Positions 55,577 through 63,900 of a DNA stretch of 64,000 bases are shown here, piece after piece (positions within the stretch are counted from its first letter, which is position 1; every line of letters begins with the position of its first letter). The stretch covers positions 62,001-126,000 of the forward strand of contig CAWFMB010000029.1 in the NCBI GenBank assembly GCA_963816685.1, written 5' to 3'. The translations under genes were made by a program, and so were the position numbers. The notes beneath the pieces are model-generated. The model worked only from the letters and a program-made list of their open reading frames with translations. It did no database searches and was not told where the DNA came from. The stretch comes from CAVYUC01 sp963816685. GTDB taxonomy: Bacteria > Bacteroidota > Bacteroidia > Bacteroidales > Prolixibacteraceae.

Positions 55577-55608
55577 AAAAACCATCTTCTTTCAGAGGAT
55601 GGTTTTTT
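55577..55608 (+). terminator. Terminator after rpsP
   Basis: AAAAACCATCTTCT pairs with AGAGGATGGTTTTT around TTC, and the right arm runs into more Ts. A 14-bp stem 23 bases past the rpsP stop. Confidence 0.88.
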
Positions 55609-55647
55609 TTGTGAATGCTCAGGTGCAAATTAACTATCTTTACAGAC

Positions 55648-56169
55648 ATGGAAACAATTCCAAAAGCAGAATGCCAAAAAATTGGTTTTTTCAGAAAAAC
55701 TCACGGCGTATATGGTGAAATGGTGCTTGAATTTGAACCCCGGTTTGAGTTTTCGGTTGAAGATGCGAACCGGTTTTTTATTGAAATTGATGGTTTGCTT
55801 GTACCATTTTTTATTTCTGAAAACGGATTACGGTTTAAATCGGGAAACGCTGCTCTTGTTAAATTCGATGGAGTGGAAAGCGAAACTTACGCCCGGCGGC
55901 TGGTTGGAATGGAAGTGTATCTTTTTCAGTCCGAAATAATTGATGAACCTGAAGAAACTGTATCTCCTTTTTTAAACTTTCTGTTAAAAGATACAAAAGC
56001 AGGTGAAATCGGAACAATTACTGCTGTCGAAGATTATTCAGGAAATATTGTTATGATTGTAAAATACAAGGGTGATGATATTTTAGTTCCATTTAATGAA
56101 GATTTTCTGGTTTCGGTTGACGAAAAACAGAAAATTCTCCTTTTAGATTTACCGGAAGGATTATTTTGA
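55648..56169 (+). CDS. rimM: Ribosome maturation factor RimM
   Basis: RimM helps fold the 3' domain of 16S rRNA and binds S19. I start at METIPKAECQ (55648), just before the family's IGFFRKTHGVYGEM, giving 173 residues. An ATG-like start at 55615 adds 11 poorly matching residues. The PRC-barrel half follows with VSPFLNFLLKDTKAGEIGTI and the conserved ending DDILVPFNEDFLVSVD and LLDLPEGLF. It follows rpsP, as is common, but behind a terminator; a -7-like TATCTTTA at 55635-55642 may serve it. Confidence 0.92.
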   Translation: METIPKAECQKIGFFRKTHGVYGEMVLEFEPRFEFSVEDANRFFIEIDGLLVPFFISENGLRFKSGNAALVKFDGVESETYARRLVGMEVYLFQSEIIDEPEETVSPFLNFLLKDTKAGEIGTITAVEDYSGNIVMIVKYKGDDILVPFNEDFLVSVDEKQKILLLDLPEGLF

Positions 56170-56365
56170 ATATGTCCTTATTGAATTCCCCAACAGATGT
56201 ATTTGTATTTCGCGGATTCCTATTGATATTAAACATTCTCTGTAATTGAACAGGCAAATACAAGGTGATTCCAAAACAACTATTTTTCAAAAAGGTGCAA
56301 CTTTCTGATTATTTGCACGTCAATACAAAGTGTTGAAAGTTAATAATTAAATAAAATAGCAGGTT

Positions 56366-57073
56366 ATGAAGGCAAAGATTTTATTCGTTTCGCTGATGGT
56401 TTGTGGGATTCTGTTTGTAAACAGAGTATTTGCAGAAGATGAAACCCGGAATGTTTCATCCTTTACTGAAATTTCGCTGAGAGTGCCGGGAAAATTATTT
56501 CTTGAACAGGGCGATAAGCAAAGTGTTGAAATAGTAGCCAAAACTTCCGATTTAAAAGAAATTGTTACAGAAGTCAGGAACGGAAAACTTATTATTCGTT
56601 TCGACAAGGAAAATTATTTCTGGAATTCATTTAATCCCGGGAAAATTGAAATTTATATTACCGTACCTGAAATTAACGAACTATCAGTTTCCGGATCGGG
56701 TGATATTATTGCCGAAGATGAAATAAAAGCCCGTTCAATGGATCTGGCAGTGAGTGGGAGCGGAGATATAAATCTGGAGGAATTGGTTGCTGAGCATGTT
56801 AAAGCAGCTGTTTCTGGCTCAGGAGATATTGTTATAAACAGCGGTGGTAATGCTGATGATTTTTCAATTTCAATTTCTGGCTCAGGCGATGTAAAAGCCG
56901 AGGGTTTTCAGGCAAAAGATGTAACGGTTAAAATTTCGGGATCGGGTGACTGCACGGTGAATTCAAACGGGACTTTAAATGTTCGGGTTGCAGGTTCCGG
57001 CGATGTCTTATACAGGGGGAATCCACAAATCGATTCATCAGTTGCCGGTTCAGGTAAGGTCAGAAAGATGTAA
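56366..57073 (+). CDS. Exported DUF2807 (GIN-domain) protein
   Basis: 235 residues with a signal peptide (ends near NRVFA). The body is a beta-solenoid of repeated SGSGD turns (five or more between about residues 105 and 225), the mark of DUF2807 head-GIN domains, often annotated as adhesin-like. Function is not established. It stands alone with a terminator behind it. Confidence 0.82.
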   Translation: MKAKILFVSLMVCGILFVNRVFAEDETRNVSSFTEISLRVPGKLFLEQGDKQSVEIVAKTSDLKEIVTEVRNGKLIIRFDKENYFWNSFNPGKIEIYITVPEINELSVSGSGDIIAEDEIKARSMDLAVSGSGDINLEELVAEHVKAAVSGSGDIVINSGGNADDFSISISGSGDVKAEGFQAKDVTVKISGSGDCTVNSNGTLNVRVAGSGDVLYRGNPQIDSSVAGSGKVRKM

Positions 57074-57092
57074 CAAATAACAACATTTAAGG

Positions 57093-57122
57093 AAGCCATT
57101 GCATTTTGCAGTGGCTTTTTTG
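57093..57122 (+). terminator. Terminator after the DUF2807 gene
   Basis: AAGCCATTGC (57093-57102) pairs with GCAGTGGCTT (57108-57117, one T-G wobble) around ATTTT, and T6 follows. It is 20 bases past the stop. Confidence 0.85.
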
Positions 57123-57194
57123 TTTTAGCTATTTTGCATTTGCTTCTAAAGAACTAACTTAGAGGGAATTTTGTACTAAACTAATTTATGAATC

Positions 57195-57632
57195 ATGGGA
57201 ATGTTAAAGGAATTTAAGAGTTTTGCCATGAAGGGCAATGTCCTTGATTTGGCAGTAGCTGTCATTATTGGCGGCGCTTTCGGAAAAATTATCTCCTCTT
57301 TTGTTAATGATGTTTTGATGCCCCCGATTGGTTTGCTTTTGGGTGAAAGAGATTTCAGCAACATGAGGGTTATCTTAAAGTATCCGCGGGAAGCAATTAT
57401 GGAAGGGGACAAAATAATTGCAGCCCCGATTGCTGAAGTGTCTATTCGTTATGGCGCTTTCGTAAGTACAGTTCTTGATTTTCTGATTGTCGCATTTGCC
57501 ATTTTTATGGTGGTAAAAGCTTACAACAGGGTGAAAAGGAAAGAAGAAGTTAAACCTGTAGCTCCGCCTGCACCGCCAAAACAGGAAATTCTGCTTACAG
57601 AAATCAGGGATCTTTTAAAGGAAAAGAAATAA
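57195..57632 (+). CDS. mscL: Large-conductance mechanosensitive channel MscL
   Basis: A homopentameric safety valve opened by membrane tension. Family marks are FAMKGNVLDLAVAVIIGGAFGKIISSFVNDV (read in parts: N-terminal helix, then first membrane helix with its GG-AFG constriction), MPPIGLLLG, and the second helix YGAFVSTVLDFLIVAFAIFMVVK. The C-terminal bundle ends EILLTEIRDLLKEK. Length 145 is normal. Confidence 0.96.
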   Translation: MGMLKEFKSFAMKGNVLDLAVAVIIGGAFGKIISSFVNDVLMPPIGLLLGERDFSNMRVILKYPREAIMEGDKIIAAPIAEVSIRYGAFVSTVLDFLIVAFAIFMVVKAYNRVKRKEEVKPVAPPAPPKQEILLTEIRDLLKEKK

Positions 57633-57647
57633 TTTTCGGAAAGAATG

Positions 57648-57676
57648 AACTGCCTCAATTTGGGGCAGTTTTATTT
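57648..57676. terminator. Shared terminator between mscL and tsaC
   Basis: AACTGCCTC (57648-57656) pairs with GGGGCAGTT (57662-57670) around AATTT, with Ts on the plus side (TTTATTTT). It lies between two convergent genes. Confidence 0.75.
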
Positions 57677-58234
57677 TCTGATGATTTCAATTTGTCCGCC
57701 GCTCCCCAGCTTTATAATACTTGAAGGAGTTGCAGGTGTAACATCATCCTGCCTGTATTCCACGATATAATCCACCTGACTTTTTATTTCTTCTGAAATT
57801 TCATCGAAAAAGGATGGAGGTTTTTCTCCGCTGATATTTGCCGATGTGGAAACCAAAGGCCGCCTGAACCGTTGTAAAAGACGTTGTGTAAATTCTTCTT
57901 TAGTGAAGCGGATACCTATGGTACCATCGGCTGCAATTAAATTTGGCGCCAGATTTTTAGCCTTCGGATAAATTATGGTGAGAGGTGTTGTGGTAAGCTC
58001 GATCAAATCCCAGGCAACTTCCGGAACTTCCTCCACATACCGGTCGAGCAAAGATGCATTTTCCATCAGAACAAGCATGCTTTTGGTATCGCTGCGTTTT
58101 TTGATTTCGTAAATCCGCTGCACAGCTTCCGGATTTGTTGCGTCGCAGCCAATTCCCCAGATGGTATCGGTGGGATACAAAATAACACCACCGTTTTTCA
58201 GAACCTCAACTGCTTTTTTCAGGTACTCGTGCAT
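57671..58234 (-). CDS. tsaC: L-threonylcarbamoyladenylate synthase (YrdC/Sua5 family)
   Basis: Makes threonylcarbamoyl-AMP for the t6A37 modification of tRNA. YrdC-domain marks are GGVILYPTDTIWGIGCDA, RIYEIKKRSDTKSMLVL (the KR-x-x-x-K substrate loop), LAPNLIAADGTIGIR and RPLVSTSANISGEKPP. The 187-residue form lacks the Sua5 C-terminal domain, as in TsaC. It overlaps the upstream glycosyltransferase by 29 bases. Confidence 0.9.
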   Translation of the reverse strand: MHEYLKKAVEVLKNGGVILYPTDTIWGIGCDATNPEAVQRIYEIKKRSDTKSMLVLMENASLLDRYVEEVPEVAWDLIELTTTPLTIIYPKAKNLAPNLIAADGTIGIRFTKEEFTQRLLQRFRRPLVSTSANISGEKPPSFFDEISEEIKSQVDYIVEYRQDDVTPATPSSIIKLGSGGQIEIIRK

Positions 58235-59345
58235 TTTTTGCTATGATTTCGGTGTACAAAGAAATCAATTTTTTTGAATAACTTTCAGGATGAAATTGTT
58301 GGGCATGCTTTTTTCCTTTCGCAATCAATTCCTTTTTTCGCGCTTCATTGTCGAGTAATTCTTTCAGTGCTTGTCCGATATTTTCAATATTTGACGGATC
58401 GCATAAAACCGCTGCACCACCTGCAGTTTCGGGAAGGCACGAAACATTTGAAGTAATTACCGGACAAGCGCAGGCCATCGATTCAATTACCGGCAAGCCA
58501 AATCCTTCGAACAATGAAATGTAAACCGAGAATTGAGCAAACTGAAAAAGGCCAGCCAAATCTTCTTCCGGTAAATCGTTCAGAAATTTAACCTGGTCTT
58601 CCATTTTATTATCCGAAATAAATTTCAATAGTTCGGTGGCATACAAAGTTGGTTTTCCAACAAAAACAACCGGCATGTTAATTTTTTCGGAATGGAGTGC
58701 TTTCAGCAATGACAACTGATTTTTACGATGCTCAATTGTACCTACTGCCAGTATATATTTTTCGGGCAAAGCATATTTCGAATGTAAATTGGAAGGAATT
58801 TGATTGTTGAAAAAAACAGAAGAAACCGATTGATAAACCACCTCAATTTTTTCAGGATCAATTTTAAAATAATGAATAATATCGTCGCGGGTCTGATTGC
58901 TGATGGCAATTATTTTTGTTGCTGACGAACAGGCATATTTTACTTTACGGTAATAAATGTTTCGATCCACAGGTTTGTAAAAATCGGGGTACCGCATAAA
59001 AACAAGGTCATGAATAGTTACTACCGACGGAACTTCACTTTTATGGATTCCTTCGGGAAGTTCATTGCTCAACCCGTGGAATATATCCAGGTCATGCTTT
59101 TTTAACTGGCCGCTGAGTGAAAAGCTTCTCCACAGCGATTTAAATATTTTCGACAAGGAACTGTCCGGAGAGATAACATCAAACTGCCTGTAGTTTTTAA
59201 ACAGGTGATCTTTAATTTCAGGAGTAAACAGCACATAATGGTTTTCGGGGAAGTAATTTAACAGCGCATTTAATGTGTTGCGACTGTAATTACCCAATCC
59301 GGATTCATTCAGAAATGCGCGCTTTGCATCGAAACCTGCTTTCAT
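58206..59345 (-). CDS. Glycosyltransferase family 4
   Basis: 379-residue GT-B enzyme. The acceptor loop is NESGLGNYSRNTLNALL near the amino end, the linker is YILAVGTIEHRKNQLSLL, and the donor site is EGFGLPVIESMACACPVIT with the E-x7-E pair. It is outside the EPS operon, on the other strand, and runs into tsaC with a 29-base overlap. Target is unknown. Confidence 0.87.
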   Translation of the reverse strand: MKAGFDAKRAFLNESGLGNYSRNTLNALLNYFPENHYVLFTPEIKDHLFKNYRQFDVISPDSSLSKIFKSLWRSFSLSGQLKKHDLDIFHGLSNELPEGIHKSEVPSVVTIHDLVFMRYPDFYKPVDRNIYYRKVKYACSSATKIIAISNQTRDDIIHYFKIDPEKIEVVYQSVSSVFFNNQIPSNLHSKYALPEKYILAVGTIEHRKNQLSLLKALHSEKINMPVVFVGKPTLYATELLKFISDNKMEDQVKFLNDLPEEDLAGLFQFAQFSVYISLFEGFGLPVIESMACACPVITSNVSCLPETAGGAAVLCDPSNIENIGQALKELLDNEARKKELIAKGKKHAQQFHPESYSKKLISLYTEIIAKNARVPEKSS

Positions 59346-59375
59346 AATTTATTGAACTTATTTTCTAAAATTACG

Positions 59376-59401
59376 AAAAAAGCCGGGTTTGGTTCCCGGC
59401 T
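59376..59401 (-). terminator. Terminator after lysA
   Basis: Minus-strand hairpin AGCCGGG (read as 59401-59395) with CCCGGCT (59387-59381), followed by T6. It lies 26 bases past the lysA stop and before the glycosyltransferase gene. Confidence 0.85.
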
Positions 59402-59426
59402 TCTGTGAAATTTATTTAATAAGTTC

Positions 59427-60692
59427 TCAAACTTTGAAATCAGAAAGCCCTTCAAAATCCAATGTTGCAAAATAATCCTCAATGGTTTCCGACCGCCTGA
59501 TTTGAACCACTTCTCCATTTTCGCGCAGCAACAATTCCGATGATTTTAATTTGCCGTTGTAGTTAAATCCCATGGCATGACCATGTGCACCGGCATCATG
59601 AATAACAAGAATATCATCGGGTTGCAGTTCCGGAAGCATCCGGTTGACGGCAAATTTATCGTTGTTTTCACAGAGCGAGCCGGTAATATCATATTTTTCG
59701 GTATGCGGTTCGTTTTCTTTTCCGGCAACGGTAATGTGATGGTAGGCCCCATACATTGCCGGGCGCATAAGATTGACCATGCTCGCATCCAATCCGGCAA
59801 ACTGTTTATAGGTTTTTTTGATATGGCGCACTTTTGTCACCAGATAACCATAAGGGCCGGTAATTGCACGGCCCGATTCAAAGAAAAGCTTTAAAGGTGC
59901 CAGGCCATTCCCAACAATAATTTTATCGTACAATTTCTGAATGCCTTTGCCTACATATTCCATATCAACCGGTTTGTCTTCGGGTTTATAGGGAATTCCA
60001 ATTCCTCCGCCCAGATTGGCAAAATCAATTCGGATGCCTTCTTTCTCTGCAACTTCGGCAATCAGGTTGAACAGTATTTCAGCCGTTTCGATAAAATAAT
60101 CCGCATCCAGTTCATTGGACGCTACCATGGTATGAATTCCAAATCGTTTGACCCCTTTTTGTTTTAAAATGCGATATCCCTCAATAATCTGAGTATGCGT
60201 AAAACCAAATTTAGCTTCTTCGGGATGCCCAATAATCAGGTTTCCTTTTTTGAGGTCGCCGGGATTGTATCGCATGCAAATTGTATCGGACAGACCTACA
60301 TTTCTTTCCAGGTAATCAATGTGTGAAATATCATCGAGGTTAATAATTGCACCCAATTCTTTTGCAAGTCTGAATTCTTCAGCCGGTGTGTCATTCGAAG
60401 TCAGCATGATTTCATTACCGCGCATTCCAACCCGTTTTGCCAGTTCCAGTTCAGCAATCGAACTGCAGTCGATTCCAAATCCTTCTTCCCGTAATATCTT
60501 CATTAAATAGGGATTTGGTGCAGCCTTTATGGCGAAATATTCCTTAAAACCTTCATTCCAGGCAAATGCATTTTTAAAATACCGTGCATTATTTCGAATG
60601 GCTTTTTCATCATAAATATGAAAAGGTGTAGGGAATTTTTCTGCAATTACTTCAAGTTCTTCTTTTGAAAAGGGTAAATTTTTTTCCGCCAT
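59427..60692 (-). CDS. lysA: Diaminopimelate decarboxylase
   Basis: PLP enzyme that decarboxylates meso-diaminopimelate to L-lysine, the last step. Marks are YFAIKAAPNP (Lys56 binds PLP), LGGGIGIPY (phosphate loop), FESGRAITGPYG, and GSLCENND with the catalytic Cys. At 421 residues it is the usual length. It should use the meso-DAP made through DapL and an epimerase. A -7 box TAACTTTG lies 23 bases upstream. Confidence 0.93.
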   Translation of the reverse strand: MAEKNLPFSKEELEVIAEKFPTPFHIYDEKAIRNNARYFKNAFAWNEGFKEYFAIKAAPNPYLMKILREEGFGIDCSSIAELELAKRVGMRGNEIMLTSNDTPAEEFRLAKELGAIINLDDISHIDYLERNVGLSDTICMRYNPGDLKKGNLIIGHPEEAKFGFTHTQIIEGYRILKQKGVKRFGIHTMVASNELDADYFIETAEILFNLIAEVAEKEGIRIDFANLGGGIGIPYKPEDKPVDMEYVGKGIQKLYDKIIVGNGLAPLKLFFESGRAITGPYGYLVTKVRHIKKTYKQFAGLDASMVNLMRPAMYGAYHHITVAGKENEPHTEKYDITGSLCENNDKFAVNRMLPELQPDDILVIHDAGAHGHAMGFNYNGKLKSSELLLRENGEVVQIRRSETIEDYFATLDFEGLSDFKV

Positions 60693-60714
60693 AACAATTT
60701 TAATTTTGAGCCAG

Positions 60715-60722
60715 CAAAGTTA
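60715..60722 (-). promoter_or_regulatory. Probable -7 box for lysA
   Basis: TAACTTTG on the minus strand, an exact TAnnTTTG match, 22 bases ahead of the lysA ATG. The -33 element is not clear. Confidence 0.5.
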
Positions 60723-60800
60723 GAAATTACCGCAGACTTTCCGGAATTATTCTAAATAATGAAACAGAATGTTAGTAGAGAATTAATAAAATGAACAGAA

Positions 60801-61661
60801 TTATATCAAGCTCTCCACCAGTTCGCGGCTTAAAGTACCCGAAGCAATTTCGCGCACTTCGCCTGTCATTTTTATATTCCACATTTCATCGATTTCAATT
60901 TTTAATGAGCCTCCCGGCATTTTAACCGTCAGTTCCGGACTGGTGAGGCCTTTTTTAACCATCACTGCTGCCACTGCACACGAAGAGCTTCCGGAAGCCA
61001 GTGTCCAGCCGGCGCCGCGTTCCCAAATCATTGCTTCAACTTCTGTTTCCGAAATAACTTTTGCAAACTGTACATTAATGCGGTTCGGGAAAAGCGAATG
61101 GTGTTCAATTTGAGAACCAAATGTTTTTAATTCTTTTTCATCCAATTCATCCTTAATAATTACACAATGTGGATTTCCTACCGATACACAATTGATTTGG
61201 TAATCTTTGTATTCAAGGTGCAGTGTTTCATCAAGGCACTCCGGGTTTTCACTTTTTACAGGAATCTTTGGTGAAGAAAAAACAGCCTTTCCCATATCAA
61301 CTTTAACAACTTGTGCTTTACTGTTTTTTTCTTCTGTTATTTCAGCACGAACAAGACCGCCGGGAGTTTCAATGGTGAATTGCTTTGATTTTGCAAACTT
61401 GTAATCATACAGGTATTTTGCAAAAATGCGCAACCCGTTGCCGCTCTTCTCTGCTTCCGAACCGTCAGGATTTAAAATCCGCAACCCAAAATCGGCAACA
61501 AAACTCGGAACTTTCAAAAGAATTCCGTCAGAACCTACACCGTAATGAACGTCACAGATTTTTACAATGGCATCTTTTGTAAGTTTAAATTCTGTTTCAT
61601 TCTGATTCAAAACAATGTAATCGTTTCCAAGACCATGTGATTTTACAAAAAAGTTTTGCAT
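60801..61661 (-). CDS. dapF: Diaminopimelate epimerase-like protein, both catalytic Cys replaced by Ser
   Basis: The DapF fold is clear over 286 residues: opening FFVKSHGLGNDYIVL, VGSDGILL, NPDGSEAEKSGNGLRIF, VGNPHCVI and ERGAGWTLASGSSSCA. DapF interconverts LL- and meso-DAP with two cysteines, one in NxDGSxxxxCGNG and one in LACGTG. In this protein both are serine: Ser73 and Ser223. The neighbouring DapL and LysA genes imply that the product is needed. Either the serine form is active with altered chemistry or another epimerase exists. Length and other motifs are normal. Confidence 0.85.
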   Translation of the reverse strand: MQNFFVKSHGLGNDYIVLNQNETEFKLTKDAIVKICDVHYGVGSDGILLKVPSFVADFGLRILNPDGSEAEKSGNGLRIFAKYLYDYKFAKSKQFTIETPGGLVRAEITEEKNSKAQVVKVDMGKAVFSSPKIPVKSENPECLDETLHLEYKDYQINCVSVGNPHCVIIKDELDEKELKTFGSQIEHHSLFPNRINVQFAKVISETEVEAMIWERGAGWTLASGSSSCAVAAVMVKKGLTSPELTVKMPGGSLKIEIDEMWNIKMTGEVREIASGTLSRELVESLI

Positions 61662-61680
61662 TTTATTCGTTTTAATAATG

Positions 61681-61688
61681 CAAAAGTA
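61681..61688 (-). promoter_or_regulatory. Probable -7 box for dapF
   Basis: Minus-strand TACTTTTG, matching TAnnTTTG, 20 bases ahead of the dapF ATG. Confidence 0.5.
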
Positions 61689-61795
61689 TTAAACGAAACT
61701 GAATAAAAACCTATGAATGATTGGTTGAGTAAAAGAGAAAAGATAAATTAATAAATGAAGTAACTGGCAGGAGAAGTAATTTATTCATTTTCCGG

Positions 61796-62104
61796 TCACT
61801 GCCGTTCAATCCGTGTAATGTCGATGTACTGAATGTCACCGCATTTTCTGTTGCGGGTCCAGTCCAGGTTTACTGCAATAGGAAAAGTTTCTGTAATCAG
61901 ATCGATATTTGCTGAAGCCGGCAACGATTCAAAATTGTAGGTCGAATCGCCAATTTCAACTAAGTAGCCGCCACAGCAAATGCACTCTCTTATATCGGGA
62001 CCGTTAATAATTGCTGAAGATTGAAAAGCATTTTCATCTTCGGCGCACGAAAAGAAAATCCCTGTGAACAGGAAAATCAGAAAGATAATTTTTATATAAT
62101 TCAT
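61796..62104 (-). CDS. Small lipoprotein with a Cys-rich CICCGG motif, unknown
   Basis: 102 residues. The signal ends FTGIFFSC, with lipidated Cys near residue 20. The mature part has RECICCGGYLVEIG and a fourth cysteine in RNRKCGD near the end, suggesting disulfides or a metal site in the periplasm. I do not recognise the family. It lies between dapF and the divergent dapL. Confidence 0.65.
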   Translation of the reverse strand: MNYIKIIFLIFLFTGIFFSCAEDENAFQSSAIINGPDIRECICCGGYLVEIGDSTYNFESLPASANIDLITETFPIAVNLDWTRNRKCGDIQYIDITRIERQ

Positions 62105-62249
62105 GACAGGACAAATTAAGATTTAATGCACAACTATGAGATGCAATTTAAATCATTTTAGTTGCGTTTCCAATTCATTTGCTGATCATCCAAACGTTAA
62201 GAAGAGGGCAAAAGCTGAATGGTTTTTGGAGGAAAGCAAACCAATTTCT

Positions 62250-62257
62250 TACCTTTG
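62250..62257 (+). promoter_or_regulatory. Probable promoter for dapL
   Basis: TACCTTTG matches TAnnTTTG, and TTTG at 62225-62228 sits 21 bases upstream, the usual -33 spacing. The ATG follows at 62304. Confidence 0.6.
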
Positions 62258-62303
62258 TTTTCCTCTATTTTGAATTCATTGAAATATTAAAATAAACTGA
62301 AAC

Positions 62304-63531
62304 ATGGCATTAATCAACGAAAATTACCTGAAGTTGCAGGCAGGTTATCTTTTCCCGGAAATCGGACGACGCGTGAATGAATTTATTATAGCCAATCCGG
62401 ATAAAAGAGTGATTAAAATGGGAATTGGGGATGTAACACAACCTTTGGTACCAAGTGTGGTAAAAGCATTTCACGAAGGTGTGGAAGAAATGGCAAGTGG
62501 TCATTCCTTTAAAGGTTACGGGCCGGAACAGGGTTATGCTTTTTTACGTGAAGCTATTGCAAAAAATTCCTATCAGGATAAGGGAATTGATATTTCTGCC
62601 GGATGAGATTTTTATATCCGATGGATCGAAATGCGATACGGGAAACATCCAGGAAATTTTTGGTCTTGAAAATAAAATTGCCATTTGCGATCCGGTGTAT
62701 CCGGTTTATGCCGATACTACAGTAATGGCGGGTAAAACAGGGAAATATGATTCCGGTCATTACGAAGGAATAATTTACATGCCCTGTACAAAAGAAAATG
62801 GATTTATTCCCGAGCTGCCTTCTGAAATTCCCGACCTGATTTTTCTTTGTTATCCAAATAATCCAACGGGAACAGTAGCTTCAAAGGAAGAACTAAAAAA
62901 ATGGGTGGATTTTGCAATAAAAAACAACAGCATCATTTTATACGATGCAGCATACGAAGCTTTTATTACAGATGATGCCATTCCACGTTCGATATATGAA
63001 ATTGAAGGGGCCAAAAAAGTAGCCATCGAATTCCGGAGTTTTTCCAAAACCGCGGGATTTACCGGAACGCGTTGTGCATTTACTGTAATTCCTGATGAGC
63101 TGGAGGCATTCGATAAAAGCGGAAAATCATATAAAGTAAAAACCTTTTGGAATCGCCGCCAATCTACCAAATTTAATGGTGTATCCTATCCGGTGCAAAA
63201 AGCAGCAGCCGCCATTTTTACAGAGGAAGGTAAAAAAGAAGTGGCTGAGGTTATTGCTTTTTATCTTGAAAATGCACGGATAATGAAAGCAAGTCTTGCA
63301 GAGGCCGGCTACGAAGTTTATGGCGGAACAAATGCGCCATATATCTGGGTGAAAACCAAAAACGGAATGAGTTCATGGGAATTCTTCGATAAAGTGCTGA
63401 ATGAAGCAAATATTGTGGGAACGCCCGGTTCAGGATTTGGCCCGGCAGGCGAAGGATATTTCAGGTTCTCCGCATTTAACGATCGCGAAAATGTGCTGGA
63501 AGCCATGGAAAGGATAAAGAAGTTGAAATAA
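62304..63531 (+). pseudogene. dapL: LL-diaminopimelate aminotransferase, frameshifted by one base
   Basis: DapL turns tetrahydrodipicolinate directly into LL-DAP. The first frame (MALINENYLKLQAGYLFPEI, GIGDVTQPL) and the second (FISDGSKCDTGNIQEIFG, FLCYPNNPTGT, EFRSFSKTAGFTGTRCAF with the PLP lysine) together match the full protein of about 409 residues. They are joined out of frame near 62603, where GCCGGATGAG carries one extra G; removing it gives DISADEIFISDG. The rest is undamaged. Since the enzyme should be essential, a sequencing error is likely, but a real lesion with a second copy elsewhere cannot be excluded. Confidence 0.88.
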
Positions 63532-63572
63532 AAATGCCCCTCCCGGCCTCCCCGGGGGGAGGAGGAAAAAAA

Positions 63573-63612
63573 GAAATCCGGTTTGAGATTGTTCAAACCG
63601 GATTTCTTATTT
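63573..63612 (+). terminator. Terminator after dapL
   Basis: A perfect 14-bp stem: GAAATCCGGTTTGA (63573-63586) with its complement at 63593-63606, a 6-base loop, then TTATTT. A second GC-rich palindrome (CCTCCCCGGGGGGAGG) lies just before it, near 63547-63563. Confidence 0.85.
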
Positions 63613-63696
63613 CAGGAAAAATAAACATTAAATTGGTTCTTTTCATTTGAAAAATGAAGAGGTTCCCTGTAGCTTTTAGTTCCTTTTAATATGTTT

Positions 63697-63876
63697 TTAT
63701 AACAGGATTTTGTTTGTTTCCAGCACCAGAGAAACGGCTTCCTTTAGATTTTCCTTTGCTTCCTCCAATGTTTCACCTTGAGAATTAGCTCCCGGAATTT
63801 CTTCTACATAAGCTGCATATTCGCCTTCAGGGTCTTCTGCAAATACAGCGGTAAAATGCAAGTTATTAATATTCAT
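63697..63876 (-). CDS. HicB-like antitoxin, solitary
   Basis: 59 residues: HFTAVFAEDPEGEYAAYVEE, IPGANSQGETLEEAKENLKEA and VSLVLET match the HicB RNase-H-like fold, in the short form without a DNA-binding tail. HicB normally neutralises the HicA toxin encoded next to it. No HicA frame follows (63696 down to 63612 is empty) and none is seen upstream within the window. A -7 box lies just ahead. Confidence 0.8.
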   Translation of the reverse strand: MNINNLHFTAVFAEDPEGEYAAYVEEIPGANSQGETLEEAKENLKEAVSLVLETNKILL

Positions 63877-63892
63877 TTAAATACATTTTTTA

Positions 63893-63900
63893 CAAATATA
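63893..63900 (-). promoter_or_regulatory. Probable -7 box for the HicB-like gene
   Basis: Minus-strand TATATTTG, matching TAnnTTTG, 16 bases ahead of the ATG at 63876. Confidence 0.5.
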
